Assembly: GCF_037974265.1 (NCBI RefSeq)
Contig: NZ_CP150233.1
Location: 4,650,001 to 4,714,000, forward strand
Source of the DNA: Paenibacillus sp. FSL R5-0623
Lineage (GTDB): Bacteria; Bacillota; Bacilli; Paenibacillales; Paenibacillaceae
Length of the DNA: 64,000 nucleotides
Direction of reading: 5' to 3'
This document shows, piece after piece, positions 8,600-17,218 of this stretch (its first letter is position 1; each line of letters starts with the position of its first letter). The position numbers and the translations under genes are program-made. The notes below the pieces were generated by a model that ran no database searches, had not been told where the DNA came from, and saw only the letters and a program-made list of their open reading frames with translations.

Positions 8600-9268
8600 C
8601 TAGTTTTCAGGTATCTTCCAGTCGATCGGTTCAATACCTTTGGAGGTCAAGAAGTCATTGGCTTTGGAAAAGGGACGACTGCCGAGGAATCCACGATGCG
8701 CAGCCAGCGGACTGGGATGTGTAGACTCCAGTACCAGGTGCTTGTCCCTGTTAATAAAAGCACCTTTCTTCTGGGCATGACTGCCCCATAACATATATAC
8801 CATTGGCTCTGAACGCTCATTCAACGCGCGAATGACAGCATCCGTAAACGTCTGCCATCCCAGTGCCTGATGGGAGTTCGGCTGACCTTCACGAACCGTC
8901 AGAACGGCATTTAATAACAGGACTCCCTGTTGTGCCCAATGAACCAGAGATCCATGATTCGGAATTGGCAGGTCCAGATCGGCATGAAGTTCCTTATATA
9001 TATTTTTCAGAGAAGGCGGTACACGCACTCCCGGTCTAACCGAAAAGCTTAATCCATGAGCCTGTCCCGCTCCGTGATAAGGGTCCTGACCAATAATAAC
9101 GGCCTTAACCTGATGATACGGCGTCAGCTTCAGTGCCGAGAACAGGTCTTCTTTGGGCGGAAAGACCGTCTGCGTTTTGTACTCGGCGGCGAGAGTGTAA
9201 CGAATCTTGTTAAAATATTCGGCTTCCGTCTCTTCCTGAAGCACCTTGTCCCAATCGTTTTCAAACAT
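8600..9268 (-). CDS. ung: uracil-DNA glycosylase
   Basis: A 222-residue family-1 uracil-DNA glycosylase that removes uracil from DNA to start base excision repair. The water-activating motif GQDPYHG (Asp62), the Asn-containing LLLNAVLTV strand, and the DNA-intercalating HPSPLAAHRGF loop with its catalytic His are all intact. Length equals that of the B. subtilis enzyme. Starts at ATG with AAAGGAG upstream. A small conserved gene follows 19 nt downstream. Confidence 0.97.
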   Translation of the reverse strand: MFENDWDKVLQEETEAEYFNKIRYTLAAEYKTQTVFPPKEDLFSALKLTPYHQVKAVIIGQDPYHGAGQAHGLSFSVRPGVRVPPSLKNIYKELHADLDLPIPNHGSLVHWAQQGVLLLNAVLTVREGQPNSHQALGWQTFTDAVIRALNERSEPMVYMLWGSHAQKKGAFINRDKHLVLESTHPSPLAAHRGFLGSRPFSKANDFLTSKGIEPIDWKIPEN

Positions 9269-9476
9269 ATGTATAGGCTCCTTTCCCCTGATGAATGCAG
9301 TTTCGTTCAGCCCAACTACTGGGCTCTTCCTTCTGAGAGCCGCATGTCATGCAACTCATAGACTATCCACCATTTTAACATAACCGGGGACAGCAGACCA
9401 GAATTGCGCATCAGGGTATACGTTCACCTCGAAAGAAATCGTATTTTTGCTACATGTCAGTATACTCATCAAAAAA

Positions 9477-9502
9477 AGTCATCTCGCTGTTGCGTGATGA
9501 CT
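9477..9502 (-). terminator. terminator after patB
   Basis: On the minus strand AGTCATCACGC and GCGAGATGACT pair and are followed by seven T residues. Confidence 0.85.
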
Positions 9503-9510
9503 TGATGACT

Positions 9511-10731
9511 TTATACTTGAACGGGCACCTCTTCGACTTCTTTCACAAGCACACTGCTGATTCTCCGTAACCCTTCCTGAAGGACAGAACGGGGACAAGC
9601 CAGATTCAACCGAATACAACCCTCACCATTGGCTACAAACATATGACCATCTTCGAGCAATACACCCGCTTGCTCAGCGAAGAATAATGGTAAGCTTACA
9701 TGCTCGGGAGCATATGCCGAGATATCAATCCAGGCCAGATACGTGGCTTCCGGGATATGAAAAACAGCCAGTGGCAGATGCTGCTTCACATACTGTTCTA
9801 CGCAGGCGAAATTGGCATCTAGATACCCTTTTAATTGTTTCAGCCATTCATCACCCATTTCGTAAGCCGCTTGAGTGGCAGCAATGCTCAGTGGGTTTTT
9901 GAAACCATAATGGCGTGCCTGCCAGATGTCTCGAAGTGCTTTGTTCGGAATGATGACATTAGAGAACATCATACCAGCCATGTTGAATGTTTTGCTCGGG
10001 GACATACATGTAATGATTCGATCCGTATCCGGGAACAGCTTTGCGAGTGGCGTATGTCTCTTGCCCGTCCGCAGCAGATCACAGTGAATTTCATCTGAAA
10101 TGACCCATACGTTGTTCCGCAGGCAGATCTCACCCACACGTTGTAACTCTTCGGTTGTCCAGACACGTCCAGATGGATTATGCGGGTTACAAAAAATACA
10201 TACCCTTACCTTCTCATCCTTCGCCTTGGCTTCAAAATCCTCAAAATCAATCGAGTAATGTCCCTGCTCATTGATCATATCCGAACACACCAGTTCAAGA
10301 TTGTTATGCTCCGCAGCTGACTTGAAGAAACCATAAGACGGGGTCACGATCAGTACTTTCTCATCCGATTGACAGAGATATTCCACCAATTCATATAAAG
10401 CGGGAATGATCCCGTTTGAGGTCTCCAAATGCTCCTTCGCGAAGGACCAGTCATAGTATCTTTTCATCCAATTGGAGACAGCTTCGTAGTATGCGGGATC
10501 GAACACCTGGGAGTAACCCATGATTCTACGGTCCAGACGCTCTTTAACTGCATCCAGAATCTCGGGAGGTGTGGCAAATTCCATATCTGCAATCCACATG
10601 CGAATAAATTCTTCATCTTTGAATGGAAAAGTCATGTCTTCAGTGGCGTTAAAAATATATTGACGGAAACCATCCGTATTCATCGCATTTGTACCTGTGC
10701 GGTCTATAATCTCATCAAAGTTATATTTCAT
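9511..10731 (-). CDS. patB: MalY/PatB-type PLP-dependent C-S lyase (cystathionine beta-lyase)
   Basis: A 406-residue fold-type-I PLP enzyme of the MalY/PatB branch, which splits cystathionine and related cysteine S-conjugates to pyruvate, ammonia and a thiol. The family N-terminus (IRMWIADMEFATPPEIL), the cofactor loop FCNPHNPSGRVW, the DEIHCDL strand and the Schiff-base lysine in SPSKTFNMAGM are all present. It is divergent from an XRE regulator 250 bp away. MalY of E. coli also represses a regulator, but there is no evidence here for such moonlighting. Confidence 0.9.
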   Translation of the reverse strand: MKYNFDEIIDRTGTNAMNTDGFRQYIFNATEDMTFPFKDEEFIRMWIADMEFATPPEILDAVKERLDRRIMGYSQVFDPAYYEAVSNWMKRYYDWSFAKEHLETSNGIIPALYELVEYLCQSDEKVLIVTPSYGFFKSAAEHNNLELVCSDMINEQGHYSIDFEDFEAKAKDEKVRVCIFCNPHNPSGRVWTTEELQRVGEICLRNNVWVISDEIHCDLLRTGKRHTPLAKLFPDTDRIITCMSPSKTFNMAGMMFSNVIIPNKALRDIWQARHYGFKNPLSIAATQAAYEMGDEWLKQLKGYLDANFACVEQYVKQHLPLAVFHIPEATYLAWIDISAYAPEHVSLPLFFAEQAGVLLEDGHMFVANGEGCIRLNLACPRSVLQEGLRRISSVLVKEVEEVPVQV

Positions 10732-10881
10732 AGCTTCTGCTCCTCTGTCTGCTCAACATTCCATTGTCGTTTCATGTCGTATTACATCCATTATTCCATG
10801 ACGCAGGAATTGCATCAAATGTAATACAATCTATTCTGACGAAACAAATGAAGTTTATTGTTTCTCCATAATAGGTATTTC

Positions 10882-10945
10882 CGTGAAAAAGTGATATATT
10901 TCTCATATAACATCATTTTTATGAATGACTTTCATCATTTTCACG
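10882..10945. promoter_or_regulatory. possible operator between patB and its divergent regulator
   Basis: An inverted repeat CGTGAAAA ... TTTTCACG (outer arms at 10882 and 10938) encloses direct CATCATTTT repeats in an AT-rich stretch ahead of the XRE gene. It could be the binding site of that regulator. Pattern only. Confidence 0.3.
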
Positions 10946-10980
10946 TACTCTCAAGAAACATTGCATAAGGAGAACCAAAT

Positions 10981-11688
10981 ATGAACAATATCAATCAGGA
11001 AGTTGGCAAGAAAATACGAAACTTTCGGAAGTGGCGGGGACTGACCATTCAACAGCTTGCGGATCAGATCTTCAAAAGCAAAGGCACCCTGTCCAAATAT
11101 GAGAGCGGAGATATTACACTTGATCTGGTCACGTTACACCATATTGCGAACGCACTCAACATCCAGGTGGAGCAACTCTTGTACCAAGAGCCAAGACATG
11201 CTTCTCCCCTGATGAATGCGGTCCCGTCCAGCTTTTTCAAGAACTCCACCCGTTTCTATTCTTACTTCTATGATGGGCGGAACAACAGTCTCATTCGTTG
11301 TGTCATTGACATGATGGCTCAATCGGATGCCAACCGTTATCGCACCGTGATGTATATGAATGTGAAGGACTTTGAGAACTATCAGGAGTGCGAGAATATG
11401 TACTGGGGCCACACCGAGCATTATGATACACTTACCACGCTGATTTTGAAAAATCAGGCCACGCCGCTGGAGAACCTATATATTAATATTTTGGCGTCTT
11501 TTCAGGAATCGGAGAAAAAGTGGGGACTGATGGCTGGCGTCTCATTCAGACCTTTCATGCCGATCGCGCTCAAAATGTTATTCTCCAGAACCCCGCTGCC
11601 CGAGAATCAGGAGTTGTATAATGAATTAAAAATCTCAAAGGAAGATCTACGGACCTTGAAAATATACAACATGCTCGCTGTCACTTGA
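10981..11688 (+). CDS. XRE-family transcriptional regulator
   Basis: A 235-residue regulator. Residues 8-62 form a Cro/CI helix-turn-helix (IRNFRKWRGLTIQQLADQ, KGTLSKYESGDITLDLVTL). The C-terminal 170 residues are a domain I do not recognise, mixed alpha/beta, with no metal or kinase motif; it may sense a small molecule. AAGGAG precedes the ATG. It is transcribed away from patB, so it may control patB and itself, as is common for divergent pairs. Confidence 0.85.
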   Translation: MNNINQEVGKKIRNFRKWRGLTIQQLADQIFKSKGTLSKYESGDITLDLVTLHHIANALNIQVEQLLYQEPRHASPLMNAVPSSFFKNSTRFYSYFYDGRNNSLIRCVIDMMAQSDANRYRTVMYMNVKDFENYQECENMYWGHTEHYDTLTTLILKNQATPLENLYINILASFQESEKKWGLMAGVSFRPFMPIALKMLFSRTPLPENQELYNELKISKEDLRTLKIYNMLAVT

Positions 11689-11749
11689 ACAACGCAGCGC
11701 GTCACACATTCTCATATCATATGGGATGGAGACAGTTCCTCCCCATTAG

Positions 11750-11798
11750 AAAAGGCACTTCTATAAGCTGTTGAAACCAGCTCATAAAAGTGCCTTTT
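11750..11798. terminator. bidirectional terminator between the XRE gene and the M16 peptidase gene
   Basis: AAAAGGCACTT and AAGTGCCTTTT enclose an inner AAGCTG/CAGCT stem. T-rich tails on both sides serve the two convergent genes. Confidence 0.85.
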
Positions 11799-11837
11799 GC
11801 TTTGACGCCTATCCGTTCGGGGAAGCGAGACTATCGC

Positions 11838-14759
11838 TTAGTTTTTAATTAAATCCAGCGTCTCGTCAAACATTTGCTTCTGTTCCTCAATCTTGTTCTC
11901 ATTACCGATCACGCAGCGCTGTTGTTGTTCAAGTATAGCCGATAAAAGCTCAGCAAAACCGATAATGTCGCTTTCTTTCGTGCTTAACACTTCGTCACGT
12001 TCCTGTTGCAGATCCGCTTCAGTCACATTCGACAGATAACACTCGAGCGAGAATGCCCCTTCGCCATAAGGCGTTCTCGGCGTATCGAGATCCTGAATCG
12101 CACCAATGATATAACGCGTCATCTCCCGCTCGTCTGCCCGGAAATCGGTCAAATATTGCGGTATTTCTTCATATACTTTGTACGTTTTATCGAGATTTGG
12201 ATCACGATACGATGCAACGTAGCTGTCTCCGTTCCGTCTGAAGCCTGACATACAGCCATAAGCTCCGCCTTTGGCGCGGATATTGGTCCACAAGTAATCC
12301 AAGGACAGGATTCCCTGCAAGACCCGTAGTGAACCGGTGTATTGATATCCTTTGTTGATATAATTGCCCGTTTGCACCACGTACTGCACCTCTGAAGGGG
12401 AACGGAATCCTTCCTTATGCGTAGCCGGTGTGAACGTAAACTCTTCCTTGGCAACCTCATGTGTAAACAGCTTCGCTTTCAGATCAGATACCTGTTGCTC
12501 CAGTCCTTCATATCCCTGCTCATCGGCAGTGTAACTGACAAGCAAGTTCTCCGGTCTGAAAATATACCCCGTCAATTCTTGCAGATGGGAAGATAACTCT
12601 TCTTTTCTAGCCTCAAAGTTCGCCTGAAGATCCTCAAGCCACTGGTAAAAGGCAATGCCACTCACAGCTTCCCTGAAATCCGCAACTGCTGAATGTTTGG
12701 ACGAAGACCGGCCAATTCCCGCAGAGTGTCCGCTATTGATCAGATTACGTTGCAGATTACCTTTCATCTGAGAGATGATCTCATATAACCGCTTCGAATT
12801 GTCGAATCGGGATGTGAACACAATTTCTTTGATCATATCAAAGGCAAATCCAAGCTTGTCATACAACACTTTTGCGTTGAACTCATAGGTCGCCTTGAAT
12901 TCATTGTGCTTATGCGCATTAGCATAAGATCCAATCCCGCTATGAATACCGCCTGAATGGATATGGATTTCATTGGACAGTTCATTGAACGAGTAGTTTT
13001 GAGTGTCCACGTAACCCAATACATTCTTGAGCAATCCTGCATACGGCAGGAGATGACGTGGCACTTCTTTGATATCAAACAGCAGTCTCAGATAACCAAT
13101 TCCGTTGGTGTAAAGGTTATGATGAAGGATGGTTGTGCCGTCGACCTGGTTCATCGTTTGATGCAACGTAGAGGCCTTCGGTTCAATATCTTCAATCGAT
13201 AACGTCGGAATGACCTGCTGCTGCTCTTTGGTTGAAGGTGTATTCTGATACTCGGCGAGTGCTTCCGTTTTCTGAATCAACGTCTGGACTTCTTCCTCAC
13301 TAAGACCGGCCTGAATGGTTTTCAGACGTTCTTTCAACGCTTCCTCCTTGCGTGAGTTCAGCCCCTTATCCGGGGTAAGCGCCACAAAAGAAGTATGTGT
13401 GTTTTGTAATATATACTTCTCAATGAGTTGCTCGAAGTAACCTTCGTTCATTTTTGTCCGCAGTTCAGCAAATACGTCATTGGCTTCCAAATGAGTAAAA
13501 GGTGCTTCTTCATCATACAACCAACTTTGCAGGGAGGAGAATCCGTAGATCAGCCCTTTCGGCATTCTGCCATAGTCCGCTTCTCTATGATTGAACTCAT
13601 ACGAATTAATTCCAGCAAGCAGCGCTTTAGGATCAAAGCCTTCTTTCACCACACGCTCAAGCACTTCTTTAACCGTTCCCAGGAAATCCTCTTTGCTCGC
13701 CAGATTGCTCTTCTTCAGCCCAACCGTGAACACAGGTTGATACAGGCTGTCATCATACGAACCGTAGACGTCCTTCGCGATTCCTTTATCCAGCAAAGCC
13801 TGTTTCAATACCGCTCCCGGAGCGTTCAGCAGTGCGTATAACAAAATTTGGAACGAAATGTTCAGTTCCTTGTCCAGACTTGTGCCGATTACCGCGTTAT
13901 AGGTCAAGAAGCTGTTATCCACTTCCGATTCCGTACTTCCCGCAGAGTAAGTCTTAACTGTGTCTACCCGTTCTGCAAAAGCAGGTTGAAGTTGAATGGC
14001 CGAATCAATCTCGATGCGATCATATGCACTCAGATAGTTCTCATCCAGCCATTGCAGCTTCTCTTCCATATCCATATCCCCGTAGAGATAGATGTAACTG
14101 TTGGAAGGATGGTAGTATCTCGTGTGGAAATCCAGCAGCCCCTGATAAGTTAAATCCAGAATAGCTTCCGGGAATCCGCCAGACTCGGAGGAGTATGTGG
14201 TATCCGGGAAAAGGGAGTTCAGCACTTCTCTGCGCACCATTCGTTCCGGTGAAGAAAAGGCACCCTTCATCTCGTTATATACAACTCCGTTGTAGGTTAA
14301 CTCATCGTCAGCAGAGGTCAGGTTGTAGTTCCAGCCCTCTTGTAGAAATATCTTTTCATTCTCATAAATATTTGTATTCAATACCGCATCCAGGTAAATA
14401 TCCATCAGGTTATGGAAGTCATGATCATTACGGCTTGCGATCGGGTAGATCGTCTTATCCGGATACGTCATGGCGTTAAGGAATGTATTCAATGAACCTT
14501 TCAGCAACTCAACAAAAGAATCCTTGGCCGGAAATTTCTTGGACCCACAGAGCACGGAGTGTTCGAGAATATGGGCTACCCCTGTATTGTCTTCCGGAGG
14601 TGTGCGGAAACCGATACTGAATACTTTGTTATCATCCTGATTGGATAAAAGTACAATTTTGGCTCCGGATTTCTGATGTTCCAACAGATACGCATCCGAT
14701 TTCAGTTCTTCGATTCTGCGGTCCAGTAACACCTTGTATGGCTTAAGCTGTTTCAACAT
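11838..14759 (-). CDS. M16C zinc peptidase (insulinase / presequence protease family)
   Basis: A 973-residue clam-shell metallopeptidase. The inverted zinc motif HILEH is at His63, Glu66 and His67; a later NEMKGAFSSPE supplies the third zinc ligand. The size, with all four M16 repeats in one chain, fits the presequence-protease (M16C) branch, which degrades unfolded peptides in the cytosol. No signal peptide. I choose ATG 14759, 9 nt after GGAGGA, over an ATG seven codons upstream. The gene is alone between tRNA-Leu and the bidirectional terminator. Confidence 0.92.
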   Translation of the reverse strand: MLKQLKPYKVLLDRRIEELKSDAYLLEHQKSGAKIVLLSNQDDNKVFSIGFRTPPEDNTGVAHILEHSVLCGSKKFPAKDSFVELLKGSLNTFLNAMTYPDKTIYPIASRNDHDFHNLMDIYLDAVLNTNIYENEKIFLQEGWNYNLTSADDELTYNGVVYNEMKGAFSSPERMVRREVLNSLFPDTTYSSESGGFPEAILDLTYQGLLDFHTRYYHPSNSYIYLYGDMDMEEKLQWLDENYLSAYDRIEIDSAIQLQPAFAERVDTVKTYSAGSTESEVDNSFLTYNAVIGTSLDKELNISFQILLYALLNAPGAVLKQALLDKGIAKDVYGSYDDSLYQPVFTVGLKKSNLASKEDFLGTVKEVLERVVKEGFDPKALLAGINSYEFNHREADYGRMPKGLIYGFSSLQSWLYDEEAPFTHLEANDVFAELRTKMNEGYFEQLIEKYILQNTHTSFVALTPDKGLNSRKEEALKERLKTIQAGLSEEEVQTLIQKTEALAEYQNTPSTKEQQQVIPTLSIEDIEPKASTLHQTMNQVDGTTILHHNLYTNGIGYLRLLFDIKEVPRHLLPYAGLLKNVLGYVDTQNYSFNELSNEIHIHSGGIHSGIGSYANAHKHNEFKATYEFNAKVLYDKLGFAFDMIKEIVFTSRFDNSKRLYEIISQMKGNLQRNLINSGHSAGIGRSSSKHSAVADFREAVSGIAFYQWLEDLQANFEARKEELSSHLQELTGYIFRPENLLVSYTADEQGYEGLEQQVSDLKAKLFTHEVAKEEFTFTPATHKEGFRSPSEVQYVVQTGNYINKGYQYTGSLRVLQGILSLDYLWTNIRAKGGAYGCMSGFRRNGDSYVASYRDPNLDKTYKVYEEIPQYLTDFRADEREMTRYIIGAIQDLDTPRTPYGEGAFSLECYLSNVTEADLQQERDEVLSTKESDIIGFAELLSAILEQQQRCVIGNENKIEEQKQMFDETLDLIKN

Positions 14760-14987
14760 ATACTTGAGTCCTCCGTCCATAAGATTGTTTTATTGGTTTT
14801 GTGACTCTACATAAGTTCAGCAAGGTAAAGGTAATATATGCCTACGGATAGTATACACCATTGTTCCGTCTCTTCATAAAAGTCAGATGAATGTACCTTC
14901 TGATATGTATTATGCAGGGTTTATGTTTATGAGCTGCATGGTGATGTGGTCTGCAATGAAGTGACATTCATATTAAAGAACATCAAA

Positions 14988-15030
14988 AAAGATCGCATGC
15001 AGCTTGGTTAACAAGCGTCATACGATCTTT
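14988..15030 (-). terminator. terminator downstream of tRNA-Leu
   Basis: On the minus strand AAAGATCG ... CGATCTTT with an inner GCTTG/CAAGC stem is followed by a T run. Confidence 0.8.
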
Positions 15031-15040
15031 CTTTTTAAGA

Positions 15041-15126
15041 TGCCGAGGACCGGGATCGAACCGGTACGGTAGTCACCTACCGCAGGATTTTAAGTCCTGT
15101 GCGTCTGCCAATTCCGCCACCCCGGC
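15041..15126 (-). tRNA. tRNA-Leu (anticodon TAA)
   Basis: An 86-nt class-II tRNA. The acceptor GCCGGGG pairs with CCTCGGC, the anticodon loop is CTTAAAA (anticodon TAA), a long variable arm GGTAGGTGACTACC is present, and the T-arm is CCGG TTCGATC CCGG. The CCA end is not encoded. It stands alone and is followed by a terminator. Confidence 0.97.
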
Positions 15127-15237
15127 ATGGATATTATTTCTTGGCGACAAGAAATATCTTACCATGAACTAATTAACTTTGCAACACTTTTATTAAAAAT
15201 AATCCAACTATATAAGTTTAACTAATGATTTACATGA

Positions 15238-15370
15238 TAACGGAGAGGACAGAAAAAACTGAAAAAGCGAAGCGTTCGCCTTTATCACCGGATTTTCCCT
15301 TGAGAAAAGGGAATCGAAAAAATCTGGGGATAACAGCGATTAGAAGGTTATTCTGTCATCGGAGTGTCAG
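15238..15370. repeat. palindromic intergenic repeat, shorter copy
   Basis: About 130 bp. Its reverse complement matches the 38587-38766 repeat over two blocks: CAGAATAACCTTCTAATCGC and TCCGGTGATAAAGGCGAACG. Its ends (GGAGAGGACAGAAAA and CCGATGACAGAATAA read inwards) are related inverted copies. It lies between tRNA-Leu and the stress-protein gene, with no ORF. Confidence 0.7.
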
Positions 15371-15407
15371 TGTAAATAATCTTTAGTTCAACTTATATAA
15401 ATGAAAC

Positions 15408-15437
15408 AGGCACTGCAAGCGTCAGCTCACAGTGCCT
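15408..15437 (-). terminator. likely terminator after the general stress protein gene
   Basis: AGGCACTG and CAGTGCCT form a stem followed on the minus strand by GTTTCATTT. A second hairpin (AAGTCCG/CGGACTT) lies just before it. The T tract is weak. Confidence 0.5.
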
Positions 15438-15551
15438 AGAAAGTCCGAGTTGCGGTCCCGGACTTCCGGTAAACCAATCTATATTAAGGGAGGTGTGAGA
15501 TAAGAATACCTCCCCAACATTAAAGAAACCTAAAATCAGCCTTAAATTAAA

Positions 15552-16001
15552 CTAAAAAAGTAAAATGGGTCGAACACGAGCTGCTTCTTCCTCGCTGCAC
15601 TCCACGATAACCAAGATATGGTCCTTTAACAGCCAATCTTCGTAATACCGCGCATCCTCCTCCGAGATTCCCGCTTCAGTCATTGTAAGTACCAAATCAT
15701 CAGTCTCACTCCCAATCTCATTACCAGCGAGCCTGCGCACTGCATTTCCGATCGACATCGTCTGATCCATTCGCTTCCCCAGACCAGCCAATATGCCTTT
15801 CAGAGCGCCAAAGGCACCATCTGTTCCGGCACCCTTCAACGGTTTGGGCAAACCCGTCTTTTCGCTCACCAGCTCCAGATTAAGCTGCTCCTTCGCCACC
15901 GCTCCCAAATATTTTTCCTTGATGCCTTCCTCTTTCACCTTATTCAGCATAATTATAGCCTCGTTCTCGGTACGGGCCAGCCCAATAATCAATTGTGTCA
16001 T
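15552..16001 (-). CDS. YflT-type general stress protein
   Basis: A 149-residue soluble protein of the heat-induced stress protein YflT (GSP-17M) domain family. It begins with IIGLARTENEAIIMLNKVKE, the usual opening in which a short regulatory-like alpha/beta fold senses or binds an unknown ligand. A central glycine-rich stretch (GAGTDGAFGALKGILAGLG) and a C-terminal ISEEDARYYEDWL ... LVIVE segment complete it. In B. subtilis such proteins belong to the sigma-B regulon; no sigma-B promoter was identified here. Biochemical activity is unknown. Confidence 0.75.
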   Translation of the reverse strand: MTQLIIGLARTENEAIIMLNKVKEEGIKEKYLGAVAKEQLNLELVSEKTGLPKPLKGAGTDGAFGALKGILAGLGKRMDQTMSIGNAVRRLAGNEIGSETDDLVLTMTEAGISEEDARYYEDWLLKDHILVIVECSEEEAARVRPILLF

Positions 16002-16208
16002 TCCGTTCCCCTCCTTTTACCCTAATATAACCCCGTAATCCCCATTCAAAAACGGATCATCCACAGCTAAGACAAATCACCTAGAAGATTGTTGATTTCT
16101 CTTCTGGAAATCTATACCTAGTTCTGATAGACTAGATAAAGAAGACAAATTAACCATTGAAAACATTGACATATGGATTTGACATCTCATAATCAGGAGC
16201 AATGACTT

Positions 16209-16433
16209 ATGAAAAAAGAGGTAGAAATTGCCATCCGGCGCAAGCAACAGATCATGGTTCGTAATACAAGCGGTCAGACGGTAACCGGTTTTCCCGAGCG
16301 TACCGCTGATACATCCATTCTCTCCTTACGAACCGTTCACGGCAGTCTGTGGATACCGTTTGATGAGGTTGAACATGTTACACGTCTGTTAAGCATCCGG
16401 TCTCATCATTTGAGCGGAATGCAACTCGTTTAG
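16209..16433 (+). CDS. small conserved hypothetical protein
   Basis: A 74-residue basic protein with AGGAG upstream of its ATG. The pattern RKQQIMVRNTSGQTVTGFPE ... LWIPFDEVEHV resembles small Sm-like or YolD-like beta-barrel modules that carry a loop for RNA or protein binding, but I cannot name a family. It has no membrane segment. It stands alone and is followed by a strong terminator. Confidence 0.6.
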   Translation: MKKEVEIAIRRKQQIMVRNTSGQTVTGFPERTADTSILSLRTVHGSLWIPFDEVEHVTRLLSIRSHHLSGMQLV

Positions 16434-16513
16434 TCGGCTCTGTAATCCTAGAAACTCAGTTCCCGTATAGATACGTTAACTAGATCCATTGATGCCAGCA
16501 CTTTATACCAAAA

Positions 16514-16537
16514 AACCAGACGCATACACGTCTGGTT
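16514..16537. terminator. bidirectional terminator
   Basis: AACCAGACG and CGTCTGGTT form a perfect stem with A and T tracts on both sides. It lies between convergent genes. Confidence 0.9.
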
Positions 16538-16626
16538 TTTCTCTTCTACTAATCCTGTACCACGCTGCCACTGACCTCACAACAAAGGCCTGACTATCCT
16601 TGTTTCTGCCCGACCATAACCTGTTG

Positions 16627-17109
16627 TTACTTCACTACAAACTTCACTCGTGTTCCATCCGGATATGTACTTAACTGATTCCCTACCCATGAACCCGCAC
16701 CACGATTATCTTTCGGGGTAATGTACTGGATATCTGCACCTGTTCCTCCCTCCGCGCACATCGCCATGGGCCACTCGTCACGATCCTTACCTTTTTTAAC
16801 CGGAACACCCTTAAGTGATAAATCTCGATTGCCTTCCGCTCCATTACGATCAATGGTGCATACATCCGAATGCCCTGCCTTGATAGCAGCTTTAATATGT
16901 TTGGCTGTTTCGGGATAACGCTCTGAAGGGAACGTAATGGTATGGTCTACACTCTTGTTAGTCCCTACGAATGGATTAGGTATCTCCTCCGGCCATTCTC
17001 CCCCAGCCCAGGCATAGAGGGCTACCAGCAGCATCGCTACCAGCGTCAGAACCTGCTTTTTGAAACCTTGCTTGCCTTTACGTGTTCTTCTTGTGCGTCT
17101 CTTACTCAT
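16627..17109 (-). CDS. nucB: NucA/NucB-type extracellular DNase
   Basis: A 160-residue protein with a very basic N-terminus (MSKRRTRRTRKGKQGFKKQ), a single membrane or signal segment (about 20-38), and a NucA/NucB nuclease domain. The catalytic block DRNGAEGNRDLSLKG, the EWPMAMCAEGG segment and the closing DNRGAGSWVGNQL are complete, with two cysteines (CTIDRN and MAMC). In B. subtilis NucB is a sporulation-induced secreted endonuclease active in biofilm DNA; NucA cuts DNA during competence. I choose ATG 17109 (GGGGGAG upstream). Whether it is released or stays anchored is unclear from the segment. Confidence 0.85.
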   Translation of the reverse strand: MSKRRTRRTRKGKQGFKKQVLTLVAMLLVALYAWAGGEWPEEIPNPFVGTNKSVDHTITFPSERYPETAKHIKAAIKAGHSDVCTIDRNGAEGNRDLSLKGVPVKKGKDRDEWPMAMCAEGGTGADIQYITPKDNRGAGSWVGNQLSTYPDGTRVKFVVK

Positions 17110-17183
17110 GCTGTGTCTCCCCCATTCAACACTTGCATTATAACAGAACGCCCGTTCGTAAAACAATCCAATAAAATAAAAAA

Positions 17184-17205
17184 ACAGCCGAGACCGCCCG
17201 GCTGT
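17184..17205 (-). terminator. terminator after the LOV kinase gene
   Basis: ACAGCCG and CGGCTGT form a stem followed on the minus strand by TTTTTTTATTTTATT. Confidence 0.9.
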
Positions 17206-17218
17206 CCTGCTTGTTTGA

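Noticed and set aside
16165..16195. TTGACA and CATAAT ahead of the 74-codon gene at 16209
   Set aside because: The predicted start would fall inside the ribosome-binding site, which leaves no usable leader; treated as chance.
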